Shown here: positions 1-9,165 of the stretch, piece by piece
Position numbering within the stretch: the stretch's first letter is position 1
How the letters are laid out: every line of letters begins with the position of its first letter
Assembly: GCA_903959905.1 (NCBI GenBank)
Contig: CAJBYO010000065.1
Span: 1 to 60,910, forward strand
Direction of reading: 5' to 3'
From: an uncultured Bacteroidales bacterium
Lineage (GTDB): Bacteria; Bacteroidota; Bacteroidia; Bacteroidales; FEN-979
DNA length: 60,910 nt
Translations under genes and position numbers: made by a program
Notes under the pieces: model-generated
Seen by the model: only the letters and a program-made list of their open reading frames with translations
What the model was told of the DNA's origin: nothing
Database searches by the model: none

Positions 1-2
1 CT

Positions 3-104
3 GGCTATCCCGAACAACGTTTTGGTATACAGCCCATTTGGGGCGGAAAATGGTCCATGGTGCTATTTTTAGCGATCAGCATTAATTTTTTCGTTTTATC
101 ATAA
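3..104 (+). CDS. Possible C-terminal fragment of an unknown protein (partial, 5' end outside window)
   Basis: An open frame enters the window and stops at 102-104. It encodes about 33 residues with a hydrophobic tail (WSMVLFLAISINFFVLS) that could be a membrane segment. In Bacteroidota the gene before batB is normally batA, but this tail does not resemble the BatA C-terminus I know, so I do not assign it. The 47 bases after it are AT-rich with a short CCCC/GGGG hairpin at 106-122. It may be non-coding; treat as tentative. Confidence 0.2.
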   Translation, partial: GYPEQRFGIQPIWGGKWSMVLFLAISINFFVLS

Positions 105-151
105 ACCCCCTTTTCGGAGGGGACTCATACTTAAAACTTAAAACTTTTTCT

Positions 152-1189
152 TTGTTCCGCTTCGCACACATATACTATTTTTACTTTCTGGCCATAATTC
201 CGGTTCTGGCGGGATTGCTGGTGCTTTTTCTTCTCTGGAAGAAGAGGACACTTGCCAGGTACGGTGACTGGAATGTGATCAAACAGCTGATTCCTGATTA
301 TTCGGTGGGCAAGCCGATTATAAAGTTTCTGATCATGAGCATGGTTCTTGCCAGCCTGGTTGTTGCCATGGCCGATCCGCAAACCGGATCGCGGCTTGAA
401 AAGGTAAAGCGCAAAGGGATTGACCTGATGATCTGCCTTGACGTGTCTAATTCCATGCTGGCCCAGGATATTAAACCAAACCGCCTCGAAAGGGCCAAAC
501 AGTCAATCATACGCCTTGTAGATAACCTTGAGGGCGACCGGCTCGGCATCATCGTTTTTGCCGGAAAGGCATATACGCAATTACCTATTACCACAGACTA
601 TGCAGCCGCCAAGATGTTTACAGGGTCGATAAATACCGGGATCGTTGCCACCCAGGGCACAGCCATAGGCGAAGCCATTGAACTGGCTGCCAATAGTTTT
701 GGGGAATCAAAGCACAATAAGGCGATTGTTGTCATCACCGACGGTGAAGACCATGAGGGCAGCGTGCTTGAACAGGCTGATGCGGCTGTGAAAAAAAATA
801 TCACCCTGTATACGATCGGGATGGGATTGCCCGAAGGAACACCCATTCCTGTTTTCAGCGGTGATGTTCAAACTGGGTATAGAAAGGACCGCGACGGTCA
901 AACCGTCATGAGCAAGCTGGACGAAACACTGCTGCAGCAGGTTGCCAGTGTGGGCAAAGGAATGTACGTGCGGGCCACTACCTCGGAGACAGGACTTTCC
1001 AAGATATTTGATGACATAAGTAAAATTGAAAAGTCAGAAATTGAGGAAAAACAGTTCAGCGATTATGAAGACCGTTTTCAGTATTTTGTAGCACTTGCAC
1101 TGATCCTCCTGATCGCCGATCTTTTCGTTTTTGAGCGTAAAACCCGGTGGATGAGGCGATTTAAACCTTTTGAATTTGATTCGCAATGA
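152..1189 (+). CDS. batB: BatB, von Willebrand factor type A membrane protein
   Basis: Inner-membrane VWA protein of the Bacteroidota aerotolerance (Bat) operon, thought to help cells survive oxidative or envelope stress; its biochemical role is not settled. Two membrane segments lie near residues 9-27 and 58-73. The VWA domain follows with an intact MIDAS start (DVSNS, about residues 97-101), and a last membrane helix lies near 314-330. I take the TTG at 152 as start because it gives the family's usual N-terminus (MFRFA followed by a hydrophobic stretch); the next ATG would cut off the first helix. The length of 345 residues is normal. It overlaps batC by 4 bases (ATGA), which indicates translational coupling. 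The partner batA would lie upstream, outside the window. Confidence 0.93.
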   Translation: MFRFAHIYYFYFLAIIPVLAGLLVLFLLWKKRTLARYGDWNVIKQLIPDYSVGKPIIKFLIMSMVLASLVVAMADPQTGSRLEKVKRKGIDLMICLDVSNSMLAQDIKPNRLERAKQSIIRLVDNLEGDRLGIIVFAGKAYTQLPITTDYAAAKMFTGSINTGIVATQGTAIGEAIELAANSFGESKHNKAIVVITDGEDHEGSVLEQADAAVKKNITLYTIGMGLPEGTPIPVFSGDVQTGYRKDRDGQTVMSKLDETLLQQVASVGKGMYVRATTSETGLSKIFDDISKIEKSEIEEKQFSDYEDRFQYFVALALILLIADLFVFERKTRWMRRFKPFEFDSQ

Positions 1190-1872
1190 GATACGTCTTG
1201 ATTTTTATCTTCCTTATACTGGCAGGTAGTGCTTCTTTTTCCCAGAAGGAGAATGCCCTGTTGCGCCAGGGAAACAGGAAGTATGAAGGCGGTAACTATA
1301 AGGAGGCCGAAAAGGATTACCGCAAGGCACTTGAATTGAACAAAGAATCGGTTAAGGGACAGTTTAACCTTGGTACTGCGGTGTACAAAAACAATAACTT
1401 TGAGGAGGCAACCAAGATTTACGGCAACCTCTCCGAAAAAAGTACCGACCGTGATGTAAAGTCGAAAGTTTTTCATAACCTTGGAAACTCATACCTACAG
1501 TCAAAGGAGTATGAAAAGAGCATCTCGGCCTATAAAAATGCCCTGATGAACGATCCGAAGAATGTGGATACAAAATACAACCTTGAATATGCCAAAATGA
1601 TGTTGAAAAAGCAACAGCAGCAGCAACAGCAGAATAAAGACAACAAGGATAAAAAGGATGATAAAAAGGATCAGCAGGACAAAAAAGATGACAAGCAGGA
1701 TCAGAACAAGAAGAACGATCAGCAGAAGCAGCCGCAGGACCAGAAAAAAATAAGCAAGGATGATGCCGACAGGATGCTGGAGGCACTGAAGAATGACGAA
1801 AAGAAGACCATGCAGAAGGTGAAGAAACAAAAGGCTAAAGTTCAGGTGATCGGAATAGAAAAGGATTGGTAA
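1186..1872 (+). CDS. batC: BatC, TPR-repeat protein of the Bat operon
   Basis: Predicted exported TPR protein (signal peptide in residues 1-19, cut after SASFS). Three TPR-like helical pairs cover about residues 25-140 (LLRQGNRKYEGGNYKEAEK, FHNLGNSYLQSKEYEKSISAYKNAL). The C-terminal third (about 143-190) is a charged low-complexity run of Q, K, D and N, starting with seven glutamines, and ends in a short basic helix. Family knowledge places BatC with BatB in a periplasmic or membrane complex. The gene starts inside the last codons of batB and ends 13 bases before batD, so it belongs to one operon. The CAG/AAG-rich low-complexity region may vary in length between strains. Confidence 0.88.
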   Translation: MRYVLIFIFLILAGSASFSQKENALLRQGNRKYEGGNYKEAEKDYRKALELNKESVKGQFNLGTAVYKNNNFEEATKIYGNLSEKSTDRDVKSKVFHNLGNSYLQSKEYEKSISAYKNALMNDPKNVDTKYNLEYAKMMLKKQQQQQQQNKDNKDKKDDKKDQQDKKDDKQDQNKKNDQQKQPQDQKKISKDDADRMLEALKNDEKKTMQKVKKQKAKVQVIGIEKDW

Positions 1873-1885
1873 TGAATTCAGAGGT

Positions 1886-3757
1886 ATGCTAAAAAGACTC
1901 ATTTTTTCTTTCATCGCTTTGTTGATCCTGTCGGCAACGGCCGGGTTTTCGCAGGATGTCCGTTTGACCGGGCAATGCAAACAGGCAGTGGCGACAGGAG
2001 AAACGTTCACACTTGTATATACCCTGAATGCACAGGGGAGCGGTTTCCGCGGGCCGAACATCCAGGGCATTGACGTGCTTAGCGGGCCCAACACCAGCCA
2101 GAGTTCAAGTGTGCGGTTTATCAACGGAAGCACAACCATGTCGATTACCTACACCTTTACCTACCTTTTGCAGGCTAACAGGGAAGGTGCATTTGACATC
2201 CCGGCTGCATCGGTTACCGCCAACGGCAAGCAAATCACGTCAAATACACTCTCTGTTAAAGTTGTTAAAGGTTCGGGCCAGGGCGGAGCCCAGTACCAGG
2301 GTTCAGGGAACCAGGGCAGGGGAGGTGGCGCACAGGGCGGCGCTGTGACCGGAAGCAGCAATGATGTATATGTAAAGGCTTTTGCCTCCAATGCAAACCC
2401 GTTGCAGGGAGAAGGCATTGTCATAACCTATAAGATATTTACAAAGGTTCCGATTGCACAGATTAATATCAGTAAACTTTCGTCCTTTTCAGGATTCTGG
2501 TCACAGAACCTGATGAAGGAGAATGACAAGTTGCAGCAGTCTACCCAGGTAATCGACGGCGAACAGTATATTGTCGCCGATATCCGAAAAATCGCCCTTT
2601 TTCCGCTCAAGAGCGGGCGCCTGGTGATTGAACCGCTTGAATTAGCCTGCGTTGCGCAGGTCAGAAGACAGACAAAAACAAAGACTGGCGATCCGTTTTT
2701 TGATGACTTCTTCAATGATTCATTCTTTAATTCCGGGGTTGCCAATGTGGAGAAAAATCTGAAGTCAAACCCGCTTATTGTTACGGTCAGGCCATTGCCC
2801 GAGGATGGCAAACCGGCCGATTTCAGCGGGGCGGTTGGCAGTTTTACCTTCCATTCAGAAATAGACAATACAAGGTTAAAAACCAATGAAGCAGTAACGC
2901 TCAAGTGCACTGTCAGCGGCAGGGGAAATATCCAGCTTATTGATAAACTGAATGTTACCTTTCCTCCCGATTTTGAGAGCTATGATCCCAAAGTAACCAG
3001 CGACGTACAGACAGCGGCCGCAGGGATCTTAGGCAACCAGGTATTTGAGTACCTGCTGATACCCCGTAAACCAGGGAAATTCAGTATTAAGCCGATCACT
3101 TTCAGTTACTATGACCTCGACAAGAAGAAATATGTGTCGTTGAACAGTCCGGAATTTTCGCTGGATGTTGCCAAGGGAACCAGCGAACAAACAACCTCAA
3201 CAACTTATTCAGGCGCCAGCAAGGAGGATATCAAGTATATCGGAAGCGATATCAGGCACATACGGGATAATGCGTTCAACCTTGCCCCTGCCGGGACCCT
3301 CTTTTTCAACTCACTTTCTTTCTGGATGCTGATATTTATCCCTTTCATCCTGTTTGTGGTGTTTTTGGTGCTGTGGAGAAAACTTGCCGCCAGGCGCAGC
3401 GATATTGTTCTGATGAAGAACCTGAAGGCCACAAAAATTGCCCGCAAACGGTTACAAAAGGCGGAGGAGTTTCAGAAGGCCGGTCAGCAGGACAAGTTCT
3501 ATGTTGCCATTTCGCAATCATTGTGGGGTTACCTGAGTGATAAATTCAGTATCCCGATGGCTGAGCTCAGTGTGGATTCAGTACATGAGGCGCTGGTCAG
3601 GAAAAACGTTGACGAAGCCATTATTTCACAGTTCATTGAAACTTTAAATAATACGGAGTTTGCCCGCTTTGCGCCTGGGGAGAAAACAGTCAACATGGAG
3701 CGGATCTACAATGAGGCGCTTGAAATTATTTCAAAAATGGAGCGGGAATTGAAATGA
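1886..3757 (+). CDS. batD: BatD, large periplasmic protein with C-terminal membrane anchor
   Basis: BatD family protein (oxygen tolerance), 623 residues. A signal peptide covers about residues 1-22 (ends ATAGFSQ). Several beta-sandwich domains form the periplasmic part, followed by one membrane helix near residues 480-500 (FWMLIFIPFILFVVFLVLW) and a cytoplasmic helical tail. A Gly/Gln-rich linker (about residues 131-155) separates the first domain from the rest, as in other family members. Start at 1886, 13 bases after batC; the last codons overlap batE by 4 bases. BatD is thought to work with the VWA proteins BatA/B at the membrane; no enzymatic residues are known. Confidence 0.9.
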   Translation: MLKRLIFSFIALLILSATAGFSQDVRLTGQCKQAVATGETFTLVYTLNAQGSGFRGPNIQGIDVLSGPNTSQSSSVRFINGSTTMSITYTFTYLLQANREGAFDIPAASVTANGKQITSNTLSVKVVKGSGQGGAQYQGSGNQGRGGGAQGGAVTGSSNDVYVKAFASNANPLQGEGIVITYKIFTKVPIAQINISKLSSFSGFWSQNLMKENDKLQQSTQVIDGEQYIVADIRKIALFPLKSGRLVIEPLELACVAQVRRQTKTKTGDPFFDDFFNDSFFNSGVANVEKNLKSNPLIVTVRPLPEDGKPADFSGAVGSFTFHSEIDNTRLKTNEAVTLKCTVSGRGNIQLIDKLNVTFPPDFESYDPKVTSDVQTAAAGILGNQVFEYLLIPRKPGKFSIKPITFSYYDLDKKKYVSLNSPEFSLDVAKGTSEQTTSTTYSGASKEDIKYIGSDIRHIRDNAFNLAPAGTLFFNSLSFWMLIFIPFILFVVFLVLWRKLAARRSDIVLMKNLKATKIARKRLQKAEEFQKAGQQDKFYVAISQSLWGYLSDKFSIPMAELSVDSVHEALVRKNVDEAIISQFIETLNNTEFARFAPGEKTVNMERIYNEALEIISKMERELK

Positions 3758-4518
3758 GTCCTATGAAACCAATCACATTCATATTTATTTTTCTCCTGGC
3801 GGCGGCCCCGGTATATTCCTCGGAGGAGCAGTTGACAGTGATCAAGGCTAACAAGGCCTATTCTGCAGGTTCATACACTGTTGCTGCTGAACTTTATCAG
3901 AAAGTGGCTGATGCCGGTTATTCCTCCCCGGAGCTTTTTTACAATATGGGGAATACCTATTTTAAGCTGAACGATTTTGCTCATGCCATATTATGGTATG
4001 AACGGGCCAGGCGGATTGACCCGGGCAACGAAGACGTCAATTTCAACCTGAATGTTGCCAATACCAAGATATCTGATAAAATTGAACCGCTGCCTGAACT
4101 GTTTTACAAAAGATGGTTCAATGCCCTGGTCCAGGTTTTTTCGGTTGACGCCTGGGCCACAATCGGGGTATGTGTGTTCATCGCCGGATTGTTAGGGTTG
4201 GTACTCTACCTGTCATCAAGGGTGCTGATCCTTCGGAAATTTGGTTTCTGGGCAGCAGTATGCCTGTTTTTCCTCTCATTGGTAACCATTTCCCTCGCCT
4301 GGACGGGGTATCATTTTACCCTATCGACCAGCGAAGCGGTTGTTTTTGCCCCCACCATAACAGTCAAGAGCTCGCCTGATGAAAAAAGTACGGATCTTTT
4401 CGTGTTGCACGAAGGAACGAAAGTGAGGCTCATGGATAACATCAGTGGCTGGTATGAAATCCGGATTGCCAATGGCAGCGTGGGCTGGCTGCCGCAAAGT
4501 GCGCTTGAGAAGATCTGA
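3754..4518 (+). CDS. batE: BatE, TPR membrane protein with SH3-like C-terminus
   Basis: Last gene of the Bat operon (254 residues). A signal peptide (residues 1-22, APVYSS) leads into a TPR pair (about residues 28-100; FYNMGNTYFKLNDFAHAILWYERA). Two membrane helices follow near 135-155 and 162-182, then a bacterial SH3-like domain (about 190-254; TVKSSPDEKSTDLFVLHEGTKV, GWYEIRI, GWLP). This order is typical of BatE. It begins in the batD stop region (ATGA) and is followed by a terminator at 4567-4604, so transcription of the operon ends here. Confidence 0.88.
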   Translation: MSPMKPITFIFIFLLAAAPVYSSEEQLTVIKANKAYSAGSYTVAAELYQKVADAGYSSPELFYNMGNTYFKLNDFAHAILWYERARRIDPGNEDVNFNLNVANTKISDKIEPLPELFYKRWFNALVQVFSVDAWATIGVCVFIAGLLGLVLYLSSRVLILRKFGFWAAVCLFFLSLVTISLAWTGYHFTLSTSEAVVFAPTITVKSSPDEKSTDLFVLHEGTKVRLMDNISGWYEIRIANGSVGWLPQSALEKI

Positions 4519-4566
4519 TGCATCCCCCGTTTCAGCGGTAAAATCACACCTTTTACAGAAGAAAAC

Positions 4567-4604
4567 ATCCTGCAGGCAAAATAATTTTGCAGGATACTTT
4601 TTTT
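4567..4604 (+). terminator. Rho-independent terminator of the bat operon
   Basis: ATCCTGCA pairs with TGCAGGAT (4567-4574 with 4588-4595), with a second inner palindrome CAAAAT-A-ATTTTG, followed after AC by a run of seven T. It lies 49 bases after batE and overlaps the promoter of the next gene. Confidence 0.8.
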
Positions 4605-4616
4605 ACTTTATATTTG
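4587..4616 (+). promoter_or_regulatory. Bacteroidota-type promoter for the 4721 gene
   Basis: TTG (4587-4589), 19 bases, then TATATTTG (4609-4616), matching the Bacteroidota sigma-ABfr pattern. The -33 element lies inside the 3' arm of the bat terminator. Transcription would start near 4623, about 98 bases before the ATG. Confidence 0.65.
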
Positions 4617-4720
4617 TTCGATTAAAAGAATAGCCGGATTGCTTTATCCTATCCATTGATTATCGCGGTTTTAGAAAATATAAATTCAAGAAAAATATAA
4701 GTCAATTTAAAAAGAGTGAT

Positions 4721-7588
4721 ATGAAAAAAAGATTTTTACCCCTTAGCCTGATCACAGCTTTCTTAGGACTTTCCTTGTTGTTATTTTCCGTGGTTTCAGT
4801 GGCCGGTCAGCCCGGCAACCCTGAACAGAGAAAATCTGAGGGATCCTGGCTCGAAAGCATTCGTGCCAATCAACATACCGGCATAGTTAATCCCCAGGAT
4901 GTGATCAATGCCCGTCACCAGGCAGATGCGCTTCGGGTTAAATCTACATCAGGCGGCATGAACCTTAACTGGCTTCCGCTGGGTCCCGACAATTTCCCCG
5001 GGATGGTATGGAGTTCAATTTTTGACAACACCGATCCTTCCGGGCTCACGATCATCTCAGGTGCTTCCAATGGAGGAATATGGAAGTCTGTTGACCTGGG
5101 CCTCACATGGAATCCAATGGCCGTTGAGAACGACGCCGCCCTTAAAGTTTCATCCATTGTACAAACATCAGACGGTACCATTTACGCTGCCACCGGGGTA
5201 ACAACTTGCAAAACTGTCGCCTATGCCGGAACCGGGATTTACAGGTCAACCGGCAATGGTGCATTCAGCCTTATTCCTGCAACAGCAGGAAATGCTGATT
5301 TTAAAGGTATTTCAAAGCTGGCAATCAACAAAACAAGCGGACGTTTGTTTGCTGCAACTGTTGGCGGTATCTATGTTTCCGATAATGGTAACGAATGGGT
5401 AAAGGCTGTATCAGGATATGCAATGGACGTTGTGGTGGGAAATGACGGAACCGTGCTCATGGCAGTAGGTGATTCCGCCTACATGGCCCCTTCATCCGAC
5501 CTCAATGTAAAGGTCACTCTCACCACGGGAAGCACCAATGCACTTCCAAAAAGCGGCATTGGCTGGATGGTATTCGCCATTGCTCCTTCCGATCCCAATG
5601 TTATGTATGCCTGTCTGGCCGGTACTAACCAGAAGTTACTCAGCGTTTACAGTTCAATAAATCATGGCATCAGCTGGTCTGTTATTTTTCCGAACAATCC
5701 CACCTTTGAACCTTTCGGAGGCGGTTATGCATGTTATTCAAGCACACTGGCCGTGTTCCCGAACGATCCTTATAAAATTTTCCTTGGAGGCATCAACATG
5801 TGGTTCGGTGAGCGTATTCAAACAACCGGGTATTACAACTGGGAACAGATCAGTTTCGGCTCGTTCGGGATCCTGAGCCCGTTTTTTGCCCCTCAGTATC
5901 ATCACAGCTATATGTTCCGCCCGAATGATCCAAACCAGGTTGTCATGTCAACCGACGGCGGGGTTGCACTGGCAACAATCGGGGCTACTGAAGTTACATT
6001 TCAGACCAGTAACAAAAATATGCAGTCAAGCCAGTTCAACGCTGTGGCTTTCTCTGCACAGAGAGGCTATGCAATGGGTGGCGGCGACCGGATCGGAACG
6101 CAGGTACTCGGTTATTTCTGCCCGTCACAGGTAAGCTTTACGACCAACGGTTACCAGGCATGGCGCCAGGATGCCAGCGCACTCGGCCCCAATTCACAGC
6201 CTCAGCCCTATAACTATGGCGGAAACGGTGGCAGTTGTGTATGGTCGAGTGTTGACTCCCGCGTTGCTTTATATACCAAAAGAAAAGAAACAAAGGTTCG
6301 TCGCCAGGATTTTACTGATATCAACTATTACAACTTATTTGCCCAGGGTGTAAGAACCGATTCTGTTGGCAATGTTCCGATGGCCCTATGGGAGACTTTC
6401 AACCAGGCACAGGTGTTTGGTGTTTCTTATGATACCGCCAAATTCTTTGCCGAACAGAAAGCTGTGCCTGCTGATACAACCATCATGATCAGGAGTAATT
6501 CAAACGGTGTATTGTTCCCTTATACAACAATCCAGGCTATTGCAAAGGGTGACAGCATCACTGTCCCCGACCCGTTTGCCAGCAGGTTTTTCGTTTACGG
6601 AGATTCCCTGTTTCTTCTTCCTACAGGTAATGTTAAAGGAATTTTCATGACCAAGGATATGGTCAAATTCAAGAATGAGCCTGAATATTTCATGATCTTC
6701 AGAAACCTCGTTACCGATGACCCCGTTTCTGCTCTGACCGTTTCGGCAGACCTGAACACCCTTTGGGCAGGAACCAAAAAAGGAAGGCTTATCAGGATCA
6801 CAGGACTGCTGAATGCCCATGATGCCGCTACTGCCAGCATCCTGAGTGCAACTTGTGTGCTTACAGATACTGTTTTTGCCACTACCCCGTTCGTCGGCCG
6901 CACTGTAACTGCCATTTCCATCAGCCCCAGCAATTCAAACCAGGTCCTGGTTACGCTGGGTAATTACGGAAATCAGAATTATGTGTATTATTCACAGAAC
7001 GGGAACGCTGCAGCACCTGTTTTTGCTTCTGTTCAGGGGAACCTCCCGCAGACACCTGCTTTTACAGGTCTGATTGAGATGACAGGCAGCAACAATGCGC
7101 TTGTTGGCACCGATCTTGGTGTGTTTTCCACCACCAACCTGGGTTCAGGTTCACCTACCTGGGGAGCTGACATGCAGCATATCGGTGATGTTCCTGTAAC
7201 CGATATTCGCCAGCAGATCAATAAAAATTACCGTGTACTTAACCGCGGGATTATTTACATCAGCACCTATGGCCGCGGATTATGGGTGGATACCACTTAT
7301 TATTCCCCCGTGGGCATCAATCCGGTTCACGGTCAGCCTTTGGCCTATGGTACATTGAATGTTAATCCTAATCCTGTGGAGGATATGCTCAATATCAGCT
7401 ATGCCAACGAAACCGCCGGTAACCTTATCCTTGCTGTCTATGACATGAATGGCCGCCTTATCCTCAGCAATCCGCTCGGAAACCAGCCAAAAGGAACAAT
7501 CACCACGTCGGTCAGTTTAAGCGGCCTGGCACATGGCACTTATGTAGTCAGGGTTGGTTCAGCCTATGCTAAAGTTGTGAAGCTCTAG
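4721..7588 (+). CDS. Secreted BNR/sortilin-type beta-propeller protein with T9SS sorting domain
   Basis: Exported 955-residue protein. A signal peptide covers residues 1-30 (ends SVAGQ). The body is a beta-propeller of the sortilin/BNR kind: Asp-box-like motifs such as SVDLGLTW (about residue 123), VSDNGNEW and SINHGISW recur, as does the phrase SPSNSNQVLVTL/APSDPNVMYACL. The last 80 residues are a type A T9SS sorting domain (PNPVEDMLNI, YDMNGRLI, GTYVVRV), so the protein should cross the outer membrane through the T9SS and be attached to the surface or released. No catalytic residues are evident; glycan or protein binding are both possible. It has its own promoter and terminator and is probably monocistronic. 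Confidence 0.85.
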   Translation: MKKRFLPLSLITAFLGLSLLLFSVVSVAGQPGNPEQRKSEGSWLESIRANQHTGIVNPQDVINARHQADALRVKSTSGGMNLNWLPLGPDNFPGMVWSSIFDNTDPSGLTIISGASNGGIWKSVDLGLTWNPMAVENDAALKVSSIVQTSDGTIYAATGVTTCKTVAYAGTGIYRSTGNGAFSLIPATAGNADFKGISKLAINKTSGRLFAATVGGIYVSDNGNEWVKAVSGYAMDVVVGNDGTVLMAVGDSAYMAPSSDLNVKVTLTTGSTNALPKSGIGWMVFAIAPSDPNVMYACLAGTNQKLLSVYSSINHGISWSVIFPNNPTFEPFGGGYACYSSTLAVFPNDPYKIFLGGINMWFGERIQTTGYYNWEQISFGSFGILSPFFAPQYHHSYMFRPNDPNQVVMSTDGGVALATIGATEVTFQTSNKNMQSSQFNAVAFSAQRGYAMGGGDRIGTQVLGYFCPSQVSFTTNGYQAWRQDASALGPNSQPQPYNYGGNGGSCVWSSVDSRVALYTKRKETKVRRQDFTDINYYNLFAQGVRTDSVGNVPMALWETFNQAQVFGVSYDTAKFFAEQKAVPADTTIMIRSNSNGVLFPYTTIQAIAKGDSITVPDPFASRFFVYGDSLFLLPTGNVKGIFMTKDMVKFKNEPEYFMIFRNLVTDDPVSALTVSADLNTLWAGTKKGRLIRITGLLNAHDAATASILSATCVLTDTVFATTPFVGRTVTAISISPSNSNQVLVTLGNYGNQNYVYYSQNGNAAAPVFASVQGNLPQTPAFTGLIEMTGSNNALVGTDLGVFSTTNLGSGSPTWGADMQHIGDVPVTDIRQQINKNYRVLNRGIIYISTYGRGLWVDTTYYSPVGINPVHGQPLAYGTLNVNPNPVEDMLNISYANETAGNLILAVYDMNGRLILSNPLGNQPKGTITTSVSLSGLAHGTYVVRVGSAYAKVVKL

Positions 7589-7613
7589 CGGTGATATTAA
7601 CCCACCTGCAAAA

Positions 7614-7650
7614 AAAAAGAGGGTTGCTCATCAGGCAATCCTCTTTTTTA
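7614..7650. terminator. Bidirectional terminator between the 4721 gene and pyrE
   Basis: An A-rich run, then GAGGGTTGC and GCAATCCTC separated by seven bases with one bulge on each side, then TTTTTT. It is flanked by A and T runs, so it can stop both convergent transcripts. Confidence 0.8.
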
Positions 7651-7693
7651 TTTTAGCTGAGCTGCAGAATCCTTACGGTGCGGGAATAACAAT

Positions 7694-8323
7694 CTAACTC
7701 AGTGATTTCTTAAAGTCCTGGAGTATTTTAATGTCATCCTGTGCAATATAACCTATTTCAAGCGCTTTCTGGATCAGGTGGTCATAATCCGTCAGGGTGA
7801 TCAGTGCACAGTCTGCTTCCTTAAAAGCTTTCTCAGCCTTGGAAAGGTTGTAGGTGAAAATGGCAACCATGCCTTTGATGTTGCAGCCGGCTTCTCTCAG
7901 TGCATGAACGGCGCTCAGGCTTGAGCCTCCGGTGGAGATCAGGTCTTCAACAACAACAATACGCTGACCGTGCCTTACCTCGCCTTCTATCTGGTTTGAC
8001 AGGCCATGTTCTTTCTTGCCTGAGCGTACATAGGAGAAGGGGAGGCCAAGTTCCTGTGCAACAAGTGCTCCCTGGGCAATGCCGCCGGTGGCGACACCGG
8101 AAATTGCTTCAGGTTCAAAACTGCTTTCTTCAATTGCCCGGACGAAATTCTGACGGATAAATGTTCGGATTTCAGGATAGGACAAGGTTATGCGGTTGTC
8201 GCAATAGATCGGTGATTTGATTCCCGATGCCCATGTGAACAATTCTTTTGGATTGAGTTTAACCGCCTTTATTTTGAGGAGGAGTTCAGCGGTTTTTAAT
8301 GCAATGTCTTTGTTATAAATCAT
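7694..8323 (-). CDS. pyrE: Orotate phosphoribosyltransferase
   Basis: Converts orotate and PRPP to orotidine 5'-phosphate in cytosolic pyrimidine synthesis. The 209-residue length is standard. The PRPP-binding motif VVVEDLISTGGSS (about residues 122-134) is intact, and the flexible catalytic loop (VRSGKKEHGLSNQIEG, about residues 98-113) has its lysines. The N-terminal LLKIKAVKLNP and GIKSPIYCDNR signatures also fit. Divergent from the NUDIX gene, an arrangement I recall from other Bacteroidota. Start ATG at 8323, with a TAnnTTTG element just upstream. Confidence 0.96.
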   Translation of the reverse strand: MIYNKDIALKTAELLLKIKAVKLNPKELFTWASGIKSPIYCDNRITLSYPEIRTFIRQNFVRAIEESSFEPEAISGVATGGIAQGALVAQELGLPFSYVRSGKKEHGLSNQIEGEVRHGQRIVVVEDLISTGGSSLSAVHALREAGCNIKGMVAIFTYNLSKAEKAFKEADCALITLTDYDHLIQKALEIGYIAQDDIKILQDFKKSLS

Positions 8324-8348
8324 ATAGAATATTCTTGTTATTCCTGTG

Positions 8349-8356
8349 CAAAGATA
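8349..8356 (-). promoter_or_regulatory. -7 element of the pyrE promoter
   Basis: On the minus strand this reads TATCTTTG, an exact TAnnTTTG match 26 bases before the pyrE ATG. No clear TTG at -33. Confidence 0.5.
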
Positions 8357-8429
8357 GCAAAAAATGATGTAAGGCTTCTATTTCCGCAGGTCAAATTAAA
8401 ACGTAATTTTATGGCGTAAATTTTACCAG

Positions 8430-9086
8430 ATGAAAATATTCCTGGATAACAGAACCGTTGAATTCGTCCCGGCCCGGCCTGAGAACCCAATGAATTCTGA
8501 TTTAATAGTTGAGTCGGCAGTTCCGGAGGAGTTGAGGATTGCCTGGGACGATTTCTGCCGGTATGAAAGATTCAGGAAACTGCTGATCATAGATCCCGGA
8601 TTTCAGGAAGCTGAAGAGTCGGAGGTTTTCAGGACCTTCATGACTTTTTTCAAGTTTGTTCCTGCAGCCGGCGGCCTGGTGAAAAATGAAAACGGGGCAT
8701 TCCTGTTTATTCACAGGCTGGGTTACTGGGATCTGCCAAAAGGTAAAATAGAAAAATCTGATATTGCAGGTCCGGGCCATACTTTACATGATCCTGATAC
8801 AGCACGCAAAGCTGCCGTCAGGGAAGTGAAGGAAGAAACCGGGCTTAAATCGGTTGTTGTGATTAAGTCATTGCCATCTACCTGGCACATCTATTTTGCC
8901 AAAGAGAAATACTGCCTCAAGAAAACGCAGTGGTTTGAAATGGAGTCCCATTCCGGCCAGGCGCTTAAACCGGCAACCAGCGAAGGAATTTTCCTGGTAA
9001 AATGGACCCCTCCTGAAAACATTCATTGCATTCTTTCCCACACTTATGGATCTATCAGGGAATTGCTGCTCGAAATTGTTTTTTAG
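8430..9086 (+). CDS. NUDIX hydrolase
   Basis: 218-residue cytosolic protein with a C-terminal NUDIX domain (about residues 78-215). The Nudix box is readable as GKIEK followed by AAVREVKEETGL (residues about 106-145), keeping the REVKEE metal-binding core. The loop between the first glycine segment and the helix carries about 16 extra residues (SDIAGPGHTLHDPDTARK). The N-terminal 75 residues are a small domain seen with this family in Bacteroidota. The substrate is probably a nucleoside diphosphate derivative but cannot be read from the sequence. Divergent from pyrE with 106 bases between them. Confidence 0.88.
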   Translation: MKIFLDNRTVEFVPARPENPMNSDLIVESAVPEELRIAWDDFCRYERFRKLLIIDPGFQEAEESEVFRTFMTFFKFVPAAGGLVKNENGAFLFIHRLGYWDLPKGKIEKSDIAGPGHTLHDPDTARKAAVREVKEETGLKSVVVIKSLPSTWHIYFAKEKYCLKKTQWFEMESHSGQALKPATSEGIFLVKWTPPENIHCILSHTYGSIRELLLEIVF

Positions 9087-9165
9087 CAGGTTCTGATCAT
9101 TGGATTCAAGGCTGCCTGCTACCCATGGTGAAAAGCACCTGCTCCTTTGATGATCATGTTCCCTG

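Noticed and set aside
1501..2139. 212-codon minus-strand frame
   Set aside because: Antisense of the low-complexity part of batC and the batD start; leucine-rich by composition shadow only.
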